From the NCBI GenBank assembly GCA_026225945.1, contig JAMJFZ010000701.1:62001-126000 (forward strand): 64,000 nt of DNA, in the 5' to 3' direction. The translations under genes were made by a program, and so were the position numbers. The notes beneath the pieces were generated by a model. That model saw nothing but the letters and a program-made list of their open reading frames with translations. It was not told the origin of the DNA and searched no databases. Shown here piece after piece: positions 52,336-64,000 of this stretch. Numbering within the stretch: position 1 is the first letter of the stretch; each line of letters opens with the position of its first letter. This DNA comes from Cricetomys ansorgei. Its lineage: Eukaryota > Chordata > Mammalia > Rodentia > Nesomyidae.

Positions 52336-53574
52336 CCAAGTGTAGTAAGGTCTCTGTTTCACAAAGTTCTAGTGCTAGAATGGCCTTGACTGACTCCTCA
52401 CTGCCCTTGACAGAAATTCACTAATACCTTTCACTTATATTCTTTACTGTCAAAGGCCTCTCAATGAAAGTTAGGTTGGAATGATGTAACAAATGCTGGT
52501 GTTAATAAAAATGATACTAATGGCAGGACCTTCGAAAATAAAAATATGCAGAAATTTGAGTCTTCCATAGAGTCTAGGACTGAGACATGCATTTAGATTA
52601 TTAATAAATGATATTAGTAAGCATAAGACTGGAGGTGGGAGAAGAATTATTAAAGAAGAAACAAACTAGAGAAATTCTAGAAGCTGATGAGCTGTAGCTG
52701 GATCATTGGGTTTTCATGTCCAGCTTCAGAAATAAAGAATTAATATGGGCAGAGAGAGAGATCATGTACTTAATGATAATCCTTGGTATGTTCCTGAAAA
52801 TAAAGTAAGCAGTTCTAGGAGTCCTAATGTCCTTTTAACCTTTACAGGACTACAATAAAGATAGGGATTTTATTGAAACAAGTGTTCATGACAGAGTCAT
52901 AGCTGACTGTCTTCCTTCCCAAACATCTCAAATAAAGATTTTTTCTGATAGTATGGAAAGACAAACAGCAGACTGTTTTTGATTTTTAAGTATCAAAGGA
53001 ACGGATGGTGGTTTTATGTTAAACAGAACAGAGAAAGGAAAGAAGAATTTAACAAGGGTCAAAACTGACTTTTGTTAAAAAGATATGTTTGATATAACAG
53101 GCATTATAATCTATTAAGTCTATGTTCAACTTAAACAGATTCAAACTCAAATAACATCATCCTCTCTAGCATTTCTTTAACAATAAGGCTTTATGGAACC
53201 AATTTTAAGGAGAAAGGTGTTGAGTTAAAGAAAACTGATTTTATCATAATGTTAGCTTTTAGTTTTGACAAAATTTGTTATTTGCCTGATTTGTTGATTT
53301 TAATATACTTATATAATCAAGGAAGACTTTATAAAAATGACTTCCAGAGGGTATGTAATCAATCATCAAAGTGTTAAATGATTTTGTGTAAAAATAAAGC
53401 CTTTGACAGTCACAAAGTGTCTGAATATGTCAAGCCATACTGAGAAGTGGCTCCTCTTTCTCAGTCTCTTATACAACAAAACTGAATGGTGTCCTGCATC
53501 TGATTCTTCCCTCACCGCTCTTTCATCCATCCCCTTTAAGCTCTGCCCTTACCAAGGCTGGACCTCAGCTGTTC
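52336..53574 (+). other. Spacer between minisatellite blocks, unit 5
   Basis: Lacks the 24-bp insertion, groups with unit 1 and has private changes ('gtcatagctgactg' near 52895). A 72-codon + frame at 53403 crosses into block B and is not shared. Confidence 0.65.
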
Positions 53575-54645
53575 TGAGTATGATAGCATATACTTACAAT
53601 GTTGATCTGACACCATTATGATTTTGATGGCAGTTTCTTCAGAATATAATGCCATACCCTTCTTATTACAATGCTGATGTCACAGAATCCACATTAAGAA
53701 GTCATTTCTTTGCAATTATCACATCATTTCCTTCCAATTATAAAAATATGTCATATCCTCAAGGTGATGGTTATGGTGTAATTTCCTTCCATTTTTGGAG
53801 TGATATCTTCCTTATTTGATTTCCTTTCTTTATAGTGTTGAAGTCACATCACAGTTGTGATGTCATTTTCTTACAATTGTGATGCAAATATTTACAGTCA
53901 TGATGTCCTAAAATCCACATTATGATATCAGTCTTACAATGATCAGATAATTTGTTCCAATAATGATGAACTTTTCTCCCATTAACTTTGTCACATCATG
54001 CAAATTATGATGTCTGTTTTGTCCAATCATGCTGCCTTGTATTTTTTATTGTGGTGCCATATATTTACATCATCGACCTCATGTCATCATGATTATGGTG
54101 TTCATTTCATCCAATGAGTATTACATATTCTTAAATTGATGTTAACACATCCAAGTATTTATGACGTCAGTTCCTTTTCATTATAATATCACATATTCAC
54201 ATGGATGATGTCACATTGTTGCTATGCTGTCAATTTCTTCCCAATAAGATGTCATTTTTTAGCACTGGTGATGTCATATAACCCAAATTATGATATCATA
54301 TTCTTCCAATTCTCAAATCATTGTCTTCCATTTCTGACATCACATACTTGCATTCATAGTGTCATAACATCCCAAATATTATGTAAAGTTCTCCCAATTA
54401 TGATGTCATCTATAAATTGTGATGTGTATTTACATTTTTTGACCTCACTCCATCACAATTATTATGCCAGTTTTTTCTTATTTTGATGACATATATTTTA
54501 CATTGATGATGATGTCATGTTGTAAGATACTCTATCCTTCATTCAATTACATTTTTCTTCTAAAGTTGATGACGCAGGCCTAGGTTGTCAGTGTGACATC
54601 ATCAAAATTGTATCACACATTTACATTGTTGATGTCACAGAAGAT
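53575..54645 (+). repeat. Minisatellite block B, unit 5
   Basis: Diverged array with an intact tgacgtca at 54162-54169. Small + frames in it are translations of the repeat. Confidence 0.92.
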
Positions 54646-54992
54646 TGCAGTGATCATCAATTGCTCAAGATCTTCAATCCCCAAGGACATAAGAACCAAC
54701 ATCTGGTGAAATATAGAGTGTAGCGGTATGTTGATATGTGAGTTCACCTAGGACAAAAAAGTGGCATTATGATAGATGAAATCCCTGCCAGACTTTAGCT
54801 GAAGGAACCACTGTCATGGCAAGCACCATGCTGAACAGATGAAACTAGACTGTCACTGCTCAGGTGTTTTTATTGATATAGAATTCCTCAGGGGTTCTAC
54901 TGATTGCACATTCCGAGCATGACCAAACAAATATACCCCACATAAATTCAACACTTGCAGACACTACAAAACACCAAGACCTAGGCTGACCC
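54646..54992 (+). other. Tail of unit 5
   Basis: Links to unit 6. The donor-like minus string is present near 54748, but the small upstream frame is broken. Confidence 0.5.
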
Positions 54993-56423
54993 TCACCCAA
55001 CAGTGCACAAAATTATTTTAAACATAACTAAAAATAAACTTCCACAATTATAGAGGAATATTAAATATACTTGAGTATAAAATATACAAAGAACACAACA
55101 AAAACAACAAAACTACAAACCTACAGCATCTCAACTGCTCGCTGCCTGTTGGCTGCATGAGAGGGAATCATAAGAATTTTTCTGGGGTCATCAGGAAACT
55201 TTTATGATCTCACAGTCACAATTTAATTGCGGTGTTTGGGTGTCTCTGATAATTTTACCTACACTTGAGATATTTTGACTTCTACTGGTTTGACTCATGC
55301 AACCTTGATTTGACTGTTTGTGCCTAGTCTTATTGCATATTTTCATACTGTATTCTGTTGATATCCTTGTGAGACCTGTTCTTTTCTGATGGGAAATAGA
55401 AGACCAGTGCATCTGTGAGGGAAGAGGTCATGGATAGGTAGAAAGAAAAAGAAACTGATTTCATGATGTATTATTGTATGAGAGAAGAATACAATAAACA
55501 AACAACAATGCTAAAAAGATGCCACATTAGAGAAAAACACCTACCTCATCAACCAAGGCTTAGTCTAAGAAATGACTTCAAAATCTGGTGAAGACATACC
55601 CAGTGGAGAACTTACCCATAGTGGACACTTCTGAAGACCAAGGTTTCCATTCCATAGTGACAATTCATAGGAAACAAGAATTTCTCCACCAAAATTCTTT
55701 GATCAACTTATAAACAACTGTAACCTGTGCCAGCTGGCATTAATACCTTTAGTTCAACTGCCAGATGTGAAATCAAGCTTTCAAGACTTGAGCAATGGCT
55801 TTATTTAAACCAATATATGCTGAAATGATAGGTCGTAGCAGATACTGATGTTGAGTTAAAGAAAACAAAAACAAACCCAAGAACAACAGCATCTAAGCTT
55901 CTACATTCCTGTTGGCTCTTTGACAGGGGATAATGAGAATTTCATTGGTGTCATGAGGAAACCATTGTGATCTCATACACAGTAACAAGTTAATAAACTA
56001 TCTAGTGTCACACAGTTCCCACTCAGTCATGATACTTCACTATAAACTTATTTATTTTCCAAAATCACAAGTCTATCTTTGAGTTCTAACTCTTTTTTAT
56101 TTCTCTTTCCAACATTTTAGGTATAAATGGGCTCTGTAAATAACTCAAGTGAATGAAGGTATTACATTGCCAGTCTAGTAGATTGACAGATGCTTAGACA
56201 TATTTCAGATATTCGTGCTTTCATATCACTAGACTGGAGATGAACACCAATCTGTGTTCTGCCTTCAGATATGTCCCACTCAAAAGGACACATGTTCTCT
56301 TTAACATGCTCTTTTGAATAGCAGAACCAAAACCCACTGGAAAGATGCAAAGCAGTTGAGGAAATAGGGTTACAAATATCTCTTCAAGAACAAACACATC
56401 AACACTGAGATAAACACAGACAT
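54993..56423 (+). other. Unit 6 head, 5' part: non-coding
   Basis: Closest to unit 1 in this part ('gcaaccttgatttgactg', 'ttcaagtcc'-type variants). Nothing coding. Confidence 0.6.
55231..55415 (-). mobile_element. Rodent L1 3'UTR-like fragment (antisense), unit 6
   Basis: Same fragment; shares 'gcaaccttgatttgact' with unit 1. Confidence 0.45.
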
Positions 56424-56436
56424 ACACACACACACA
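56424..56436 (+). repeat. Collapsed (AC)n tract, unit 6
   Basis: Only about six AC repeats remain, inside a decayed 'acacagacat...acagagacag' context. This is the remnant of the microsatellite seen in units 1-5. Confidence 0.85.
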
Positions 56437-57495
56437 GAGACAGGAGATACCTAAGATGGCATATGTACTGACAAATATCCATGCTTCTATTGATTCACTA
56501 GCACAGATACCAAGAACAAATACTTATTTGTGGATTCCTGGAAAATTCTCATTTTACCGTGGGAAAAGCTTTTCAAATGAAATCACATAGTCTTCAACAA
56601 TCTAAGGAAAAAACTGCAAAAGCTGCTTCCTCACTATTGATATCTTTGGGAATGACCAGAGACAAAGACATCATTCTTGGTTCCTTCTAGATATTCTTCC
56701 CACCACCATCCTCTTCTGTAAAACAAGAATCCAGGACCTATTTTACTGCTGAACGCTGAATTGTATGCATTTTGGCCTGCTATGAATTCTCATCAGGAGC
56801 AGGCCATGTAATTCAATTGACTGATAAGCTGTTGTTCACACAGATGCCAGTCTTCTTCAGTCAATATGCTAGACACAAGTTTAGACCATTGTACTGTCTA
56901 TAAAAATACTTACCTGTGTGATTCATTCATTATAACCTGCATCATTCTGAGCTTCTGTTGATGGTTGTGATTGCATGGGGCACAACGCCAAAGATCGATC
57001 ATTGCTCCTTTTTTTTAAAAAAGGAGTGGATAATTAATAAATGTGCTATCCTAATAAATTACATACATGACAACATTTTCCAGGTTTTCTGTATATTTTG
57101 AGTCTTGAATTCCTTTCTAGGGAGAGTACACAGTATGTATGTTTACTCACTACTTCATGGTAATTATAACATATATCCCCTATGAATGAACAATTAGCCA
57201 ATGATTTCATATACTCAGTCACAAGGATGGGCAATTATACTAATGAGAATACATGCTTCTGAACATTGGACAATCAGTGTCAACCAGTGGGCTCCTCCTC
57301 AGAGTTGTGATTGCATGGGGATTCAACCATAGAACAATCCTTCTTTTTTAGCATTAAGGTGGCAAGAAGCAGAGGAGCTGAACTTCATCTACAACAGACA
57401 GAATATTCTCCCTGACCTCTGAACAATCCAAGGCTTGAATTACAATCAGGGGAAGAACACATTATGTGTGATCTTAGGCTAATTTGTGAGTTTTT
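56437..57495 (+). other. Unit 6 head, 3' part: non-coding
   Basis: Unassigned. The T/A palindrome near 57007 has unequal arms (T8A6). Confidence 0.6.
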
Positions 57496-59280
57496 TGAGT
57501 CCCAGGCCTACCATGGATTACAATAAAGTCCTATGATACCCATTCTTCTACTGTAATCAGGGAGCAACTTGCCAAAAAGATTGAACACACGACATGAAAA
57601 TATGATAGCTCAAAGCATTTCTCAACCTGGATCCTTGTATTCATCTTGGGGAACTTGACCTAGTGGAGTTAAGTAACACCAGATTTAAACTGATTCAACT
57701 ATTCCAGGAGTCATATTTTCTACATGAGCCACACAAGCAATGAAACCTGAAAAAAAAAAAACTCTTTCTATTTCATTGATTTCTAATATACCTTTGATCC
57801 CTATATGAAGGTTTCCGGTTCTATAATTTTCTCCATGAATAATCACACAAAATTCAGCTTTTTGATGATAAAAATCTTTTAGCAGTAAAAGATTCTAGTG
57901 TGCAAATCAAGCTACAGTACTCCCAACTCCTTATAATAACAATGGATTTGAAGTTTTTCTTTCAAAAATATTGTCTGACAGATAGTTGGACTAAGAGTAA
58001 CCATACAACTCTTCTAATAGAAGACATTTAAAATGAAAAAAGAAAAATAAGAAGGGAAGAATAAAACAAAATGAAAAATGAAGGAATAAATCTCATTAGG
58101 AGTGAATAATAAAATTATAAAATAGTAACAATATATAAAATATAAATGTATTAAATAATATTTATTTATTAAATTAATAAATGTATAAAATAAATGAATA
58201 TGAAATATAAATATAAGTAATAACAATAAAAATATATAAAATATGAAAATAATAATAACATAATAAAGGTTAAAAAGGACATGATAAGGAGGCATGTATG
58301 TAGAAAAGAAGAATTGATGATAAATGGATGAATTGAAAGTAGGAGAGATGATTAGGAATGTTGTATTATGTAGATAGTGGGGTATATGCCAAGAAATGTG
58401 CTATGAGTGTGTATAGAGAACAGTAAAGGAAGCTTGGGACAGTGATTGGGGTTGTGGTAAATTTGGATCTCTCATTTTTTTCTGCTAGGAAAACAAGAAA
58501 GTGCCCTAGTAAGTTCCTCGTTGCCTAGCCCCATATGCACTCCTGGGTGACTACTGTTATGAATCCTTGCTAAATATGGCCACAATGGGCACATGGAAGT
58601 GCGTTTTTATCTCTGCTAGAACAAGAAATCTAGAACTCTGCATGCCTCAGGAGATTGCACTTGTCACCAGAATCACAATACTTCAGATTCCAAAGGTTAT
58701 AAGGGACCAGTGCCATGTTCTGAAGGAAGCAGACTACCCTAACTACAAGGCCTGAAAAGAAACCCAAAGGAAAGAAACCAGTGTGTGTATCACCAAGACA
58801 ATTCTGATTCAGGGCTGTATTTCATCTGAAATATCATATGCTTTTAATTTAGGTCCATTTAATGTGCCCTCTATAGAGACAATTTTCCCTATTTTCTGCC
58901 TATTCAAAGACTCCTATGTGGCAAACCACTCAGTTTTTCAGGAAATGCTGGAAAATGATATTATCCCCACAATGAGTAAGTGGAATGGACTTAGGGTTGA
59001 AGATTCTACAGGATTCTCATTTCCAAGCAATATAGACACTGTCTGGTAAAATGGCTCCACATCAATAAGACAACCCATTTGAAAAGATAACTTGAATTCC
59101 ATTATTAGCTGGATGAGCCTGAAGAAGTCTGAAGAAAAAGATCATTGACACCAGAACCAAAGACAGAGAAAACATCCCAGAATGAAATTGCAAAATCCTG
59201 ATTTGTACATGGTATAGGACCCTCAGCTGTCATTATGTCCCGATGTTTAAGTGTCAAGGGATTTCAAGGGATTTCCATAC
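57496..59280 (+). repeat. R1 copy of the internal duplication, unit 6
   Basis: Complete R1. The + frame ends CHVLKEADYPNYKA near 58755, and a second + frame (58783-59049) covers the region homologous to 12670-12900. Neither matches a family I know. Confidence 0.76.
58031..58275 (+). repeat. AT-rich low-complexity core of R1, unit 6
   Basis: A/T-only words, about 245 bp. Confidence 0.9.
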
Positions 59281-61275
59281 ACCTTTAACTGATTAATATT
59301 AGGTCCCATGCTACTCATTCTTCTACCTGCAAGTTGGGAGTAGCTTACCAAGGAGGCAAGCATAACATACCAAGGAGGAAAAAAGACGCCTGGAAGGCTT
59401 TCTCAACTGTGATCACTTCATTCCTCCTGGGAATCTAGACCAAGGTGGAGTGAAGTGACCCCAGATTAAAAATGGGTCAGCTAGCCCAAGAAATATTTTT
59501 CCTAGATAAGCCACATAAGCAGTGTAAGTGGACCCATGAAACTCTTCTGATTCACTAAATTTAACCTCCATTGTATACCTTCATAGAGATCTCTGCTTCT
59601 CATCATTTTCACCATGAAGAAAGTCTTAAATGTCTGCTTACTAAAGCTAGCTGTGGCAAATGCCTAATCTACAGTCCAAGGCACAGTGCTCACAAAACCT
59701 TGTATTAGTTCTGGTTTCTTGCTTAAACATTTTCTGACACGTAATTGGTCCATGATACAGCTATCCTAAGAGAGGACATTTAAAACAAATAAAAACAAAG
59801 AAAGCAAAGAGGAAAGTAAACAATGAAGAAAGAAAGTACCAAAAAGAAACTAAATAGAGGCAAAAAGGAACATGAATAAGAAAAGAACAAAGGATAAATG
59901 ATGGGAAGTAGATAGTCACCTATGTAGGAAAGAAAACAGGAAGAATGGCAAGAAGGAAATTGGAAAGGTCTTAATTGTGTAGTTAGTGGTGAATATTCTC
60001 CTCTATAGAGTTAACTTTAGGTGAAAAGAAATAATGAGAAAAGAAGAAATGTATGAGAAATGAAGTGAATACAAGCGTTGTGTTAAGATCAAAAAAGGGT
60101 GGTTTACTCTAATAATAATACATTCTCAAAAATGATATTGAGTAATTACTATTTCTCGTACCTGGGGAAGGCTATTTCTTCCACTCCAACATTTCTTCCT
60201 TTCTGTAGATCTTTATTTAGGACTGTGTTCTTCTGTTGTTTCATTTTGCCTATCTATTGTTAGGATTTTCTAACTTTGCTTTAGGCTGTCATTCATGTCA
60301 ACTTTTGTTAGAGTGGATGGAAGAATCAGGGTACGTGGGAAGTTTTGGAGAGAACAAATAGAAGTGGAAAATATGATTATCTTAAAATCAGAAAATAAAA
60401 GAGAATACAAACATTGAAGGGAAGAACTTTTATGTTCCCACATGGATGCGCTTGGGCCCAAATTAGCAGAACATGTAGTGTTCCATAAATGAGTTACGGG
60501 TGACTGTGGAGAGGAGAGAAAGCACCTTGGGACAATGAAATGGGGCTGTGTTAATTTGAGATATCTATGTTTTCTGCTAGGAAGTCAGGAATGGAGCCCA
60601 TCAACTTTCCCCCTTTCCCAAGCCCCAAAAGTTAGACTGTTGTGTGAATATGATTTTGCATCCCTGCTATGCTTTTTTGTCTTTATGAGGTCAAGAAATC
60701 TAGAACACCACTTACCTCAAGAAACTGCACTTTTCACCAGTGTTACCAGACCTTGGGCAGAATAAGCAGTTGAGGTGTCCTGGAGGAAGCAAACTTCCCT
60801 TGGATCCAAAGTAAAGTAGTGTTTGCATTACCATGACAATTCTGATTTGGGGTAGCATTTCACCTGGAATGTCATAAGACATGCTGCTTATAACATAGGT
60901 CCACTTACTGGGACCTATGCAGAACTGCTTACCATAAGAGTCCCAGTTGGCAAACCACTCACTATTTTAGGCAATTCTGCCAAGTGATGTTTTTCCAATC
61001 TTGGTAAATGGTCTTGGGAAGAATATTGAACAGAATCTCATTTTCAAAGATCAGATATACTGTCTAGTAAAATTGTATGTCAATCCTAATTTCTTACACA
61101 GCATGAAAACTGAATGGAAACCCATTCTTAGGGGATGAAGATACAGAATCCTGAGGTATAATGTCATTGACACTGAGCCAAAGTCAGAGCTGAGATGCCC
61201 CCAGCTTGGAATAACGATTCTGGAATGGTACAGCGTGCAGTACTCGAAGAAGTGGTTTGGCCCTATTTAATTTTG
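59281..61275 (+). repeat. R2 copy of the internal duplication, unit 6
   Basis: Complete R2 and the only copy with its + frame open over 76 codons (60535-60765, ending VTRPWAE). It keeps the acceptor-like 'tgttttctgctag' before it. Confidence 0.74.
59775..59900 (+). repeat. Purine-rich core of R2, unit 6
   Basis: A/G-rich tract at the same place as in units 2, 3 and 5. Confidence 0.85.
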
Positions 61276-61687
61276 ACATACAAAGCAGTCAGTCTTCCCT
61301 GGTGATAATGACACAGTGAACCCAGGCTCCCTGAAAATATAAATATTAGAAGTTCAAAGAGGCTATAGTAGTGAAAACACCTACCTCATCACCCAGAAAA
61401 CATTCTATGAAATAACTATAGCTTATGAATACTAGTCCACACTGTCAAATTCATCTTTTTTTCGATACCTCAGAAGCCTTCACCTTTCTATACAAAGTTG
61501 AAAACCTTGCATGAGAAGATATCCACAGACTACAGCCTATGTTACCAGTGAACCTTGCCTTGGGTACTAGTGAGAGGTACAATTTAGCATCCAGTTCTTG
61601 TGTCATAGTTTTATTGGAAACTTCATCACCAAATTAGTAATGCAGAAATTCACCAATGCAAAAATGTAGAAATGAAAGTTGTTATAG
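61276..61687 (+). other. Linker P, unit 6
   Basis: Unassigned linker, more diverged than in units 2 and 5 ('tcatctttttttcgatacc'). Confidence 0.5.
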
Positions 61688-63448
61688 GATATTTTGGAGG
61701 CATGCTAATACCCAAACATCACAAAGTTTCAAAAAGCAATAGAATTATATGCCTATTTCATTCTTCAACATAGTTACAGATGAACTCAAAAAAATAATCA
61801 CAAAACACATCCAAAAACACATTAAAAAGATTATTCACCATGATTGAATAGCCTTGATCCCAGAGAAGAAGGGATCATTCAATATAAGAAGACAAGTCAA
61901 TGTAATCCATTGCATAAACAAATTAATAGAAAAAAAACCTACATGATCATCTCATTACAATGTGCAAAAGCTTTTGATAATATCAAACAACCCTTCAAAA
62001 TAAACCTTATGGAGAGATTCAGGATAAAAAGCCCATACCGAAACATAATAAAGGTAAGTAACAGCAATCCTACTGACAACATCAAATTAAATACAGGAAA
62101 ATTCAAAGCAATTTCACTAAAATCAGAAGGAAGATCTGGCTGTTCCCTCCATTTATAAATATTGAATACACTACTTAAAGTACAAGCAAGAACAATGAGA
62201 CAAGAGAAGGAGATTAAGGGGATATGAATTCACAAGGAAACAGTCAAAGTATCCTTATATGCAGATGAGATACTATATATAAATGACCTCAAAAACTGGA
62301 TCAGAGAACTCCTATAGCTGGTAAACAATTTCAGTGAAATGGCTGGCTACAAGATAAACTAAAAAAAAAATCTGTAGCCCTCCTATATACAAATGACAAA
62401 TAGAGAGAGAAAGAATTAAGAGAAATAATACTCTTCACAATAGATAAATGACATAAGGTATCTTTGGCTTCTAACCAAGCAAGTGAAAGATTTGAATGCC
62501 AAAATCTTTATGTCGTTGAAGAGGGAATTTGAAGATCTCAAAAGATGGAAAGAAATCGCATGCTCCTGAGTTGGTAAGATTAACATAGTAAAAATGGCCA
62601 CTGTACTAAAAATAATCTAAGGACTCAATGCAATCCCTATCAAAATCCCAATATACTTCTTTAGTGACATTAAAAGGGCAATACACTACTTCATATGTAG
62701 AAATAAAAAACTTTGGATACCTAAAAAAATCCTGAAAAATAAAAGAACTTCTAGAGGTATCAAGATCCCTGATCTTAATCTGTACTACAGAGCCATAGTA
62801 ATAAAAACTTCATGGTATTGGCACAAAAACAGACATGATGACCAATGGAACGGAATAAAGGATACAGATATATATCCACACACCTATGGATACCTGATCA
62901 TTTATAAAGAAGCTAGAAAAATACAATGACAAAAAGGAAGCAGCTTTAACAAATGGTGTTTGTCTAATTGGATGTCTCAGATAGAGGAATGCAAATAGAT
63001 CCATATCTATTATTGAGTACAAACCTCAAGTCCAAATGGATCTAAGTTCTCAATATATAACCAGATATACTGAATCCGATTGACGAGATAGTAGGGAATA
63101 GCCTTGAGAGCAGTGGCACAGGAGACAGCTTTTTTAATAGAACACTGAAAGATCACGAACAAAGATCAAAGATTAATAAGAGGACCTCATGAAACTGAAA
63201 AGCTTCTGTAAGGAAAATGACATTGTCAACAGGGCAAAACAGAAACCTACAGAATGGGAAGATATTGGCCAACTCCAGTTCCAATAGAGAGTTAACATAC
63301 AAAATAAAAAATGAAAGAATCTACATGTCAACAAAACAAATAACCCAATTAAACATGGGGTGCATCCCTAAACAAAGAATTCACAAAAAAGGAATCTCAA
63401 ATGGCTGAGAAACACTTAAAGAAATGTTCAACATCTTTATGTATCTGG
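61688..63448 (+). mobile_element. Truncated LINE-1 ORF2 fragment, unit 6
   Basis: The least broken copy: one frame stays open for 104 codons (61844-62158) and reads AKAFDNIKQPFKINLMERF, close to the L1 reverse transcriptase segment that begins AEKAFDKIQ. The RT signature is YADE near 62259. The C-terminal end is the same as in units 2 and 5. Confidence 0.9.
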
Positions 63449-63990
63449 GATGTCTCTCTAGGGGCAATCAGCTACTGAGTATATCAGACAGTTTGTGTGG
63501 GTGTGGCTTGTAGGTGGTTGAAGGGGTTCAAGGTGGAGGTTAGAATAGCGAAAGGGTTAGGGATGCTTGTTAGGCTCAGGACTTGTGAAGCATAGACCAT
63601 GGGGTCTTCAATGACACTGCAATGAGACACTTTCCTCCATTCTGTGTGCTAGGAGGTTTAGAAAATGCTTCCTCATTCCAAAGGAATGCTCCAGAAACAC
63701 ATGACAATCTGTAACACAGCAGAGAGGACTCAGAAACAAAAAATAGACTTTTGGGATAGGGACTGGAATCTGTCCCTTTGTGACCAAGCAAGGACATTCT
63801 GACTTGGACCTGCCCAGAAATCCTGCTGCAGTCTACTCTACTAAACACACCAAGGTGATCACTACAGCTGCCATGACAGACCTGGGTGTCAGGACACTGT
63901 GTGACCATGGCCACAATCAAGCATCTAGGTAAAGGATTCCTGACAAGAAGGCTCCCCTAGGCTAACATTTGACACATACAGTTTTAAGGG
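63449..63990 (+). other. Segment S, unit 6
   Basis: The minus frame of 114 codons (63576-63920) is open, as in unit 2, with several replacement changes. No domain, signal peptide or membrane segment stands out. Confidence 0.55.
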
Positions 63991-64000
63991 ATGTCTGTTC
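63991..64000 (+). repeat. Presumed start of minisatellite block A, unit 6
   Basis: The last bases ('tgtctgttc') align with the left edge of block A at 17902; the array itself lies beyond the window. Confidence 0.4.

Larger units (their letters stand above)
38968..54992 (+). repeat. Segmental duplication unit 5 (full form, 16.0 kb)
   Basis: Second complete copy, collinear with unit 2 from head to tail. Block A is 47949-52335 and block B 53575-54645. The 24-bp spacer insertion of units 2 and 4 is absent, as in unit 1. In the second half of block A it is the closest relative of unit 4. Confidence 0.92.
54993..64000 (+). repeat. Segmental duplication unit 6 (full form, cut by window end)
   Basis: It retains head, R1, R2, linker P, the L1 fragment and segment S, and reaches the window end within about 10 bases of where block A should begin. 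It therefore descends from a full-length unit. Its CA tract has nearly vanished. Whether blocks A and B follow cannot be seen. Confidence 0.9.

Noticed and set aside
61844..62158. 104-codon L1 ORF2 frame as an active reverse transcriptase
   Set aside because: Only a short piece of ORF2 is open, the RT motif lacks an aspartate, and the element is truncated at both ends.
1..64000. tRNA, rRNA, snRNA or telomeric repeat
   Set aside because: I saw no cloverleaf with A/B boxes, no conserved rRNA strings and no (TTAGGG)n run on either strand.

Overview
The window reads as non-coding DNA from a mammal, most likely a murid rodent. The evidence is low GC, rare CpG, (CA)n microsatellites, and 1.8-kb fragments of a LINE-1 ORF2 that resemble rodent L1 (for example the C-terminal MAEKHLKKCSTSL). 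I found no intact gene, no tRNA or rRNA, and no CRISPR array. Every open frame is short and is explained by repeats or by copies of the same decayed sequence. The species and chromosome cannot be fixed from sequence alone.

The whole window is a head-to-tail array of one segmental duplication. Using the landmark 'tcacccaacagtgc' as an arbitrary phase, six units start at 1, 8899, 25044, 30170, 38968 and 54993. The complete unit is about 16.1 kb (units 2 and 5; unit 6 is cut by the window end). In order it holds: a head of about 2.5 kb with an antisense L1-3'UTR-like fragment and a (CA)n tract; an ancient internal tandem duplication, R1 (about 1.8 kb) and R2 (about 2.0 kb), each with an AT-rich or purine-rich low-complexity core; a 0.4-kb linker P; a truncated L1 ORF2 fragment on +; a 0.55-kb segment S; a long minisatellite block A (about 4.4 kb); a 1.25-kb spacer; a shorter minisatellite block B (about 1.05 kb); and a 0.35-kb tail leading into the next unit.

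Units 1 and 4 (8.9 and 8.8 kb) share one deletion of about 7.1 kb that fuses R1 to the middle of block A, so they descend from one deleted ancestor. Unit 3 (5.1 kb) has three further deletions of about 0.09, 0.78 and 10.1 kb. The order short-full-tiny-short-full-full suggests that a short+full pair of about 25 kb was itself duplicated. Variants inside unit 4 switch between unit-1-like, unit-5-like and unit-2-like states, which points to unequal crossover or gene conversion.

The most distinctive element is the minisatellite: a 22-23 bp monomer (core ttatgatgtca) organised in a loose higher-order period, often about 230-240 bp. It is rich in TGATGTCA octamers, which are one C-to-T step from the CRE palindrome TGACGTCA, and in TGATGTCACATCA dyads. 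No new biological system can be claimed. The interest lies in array evolution and in this unusual satellite-like sequence.
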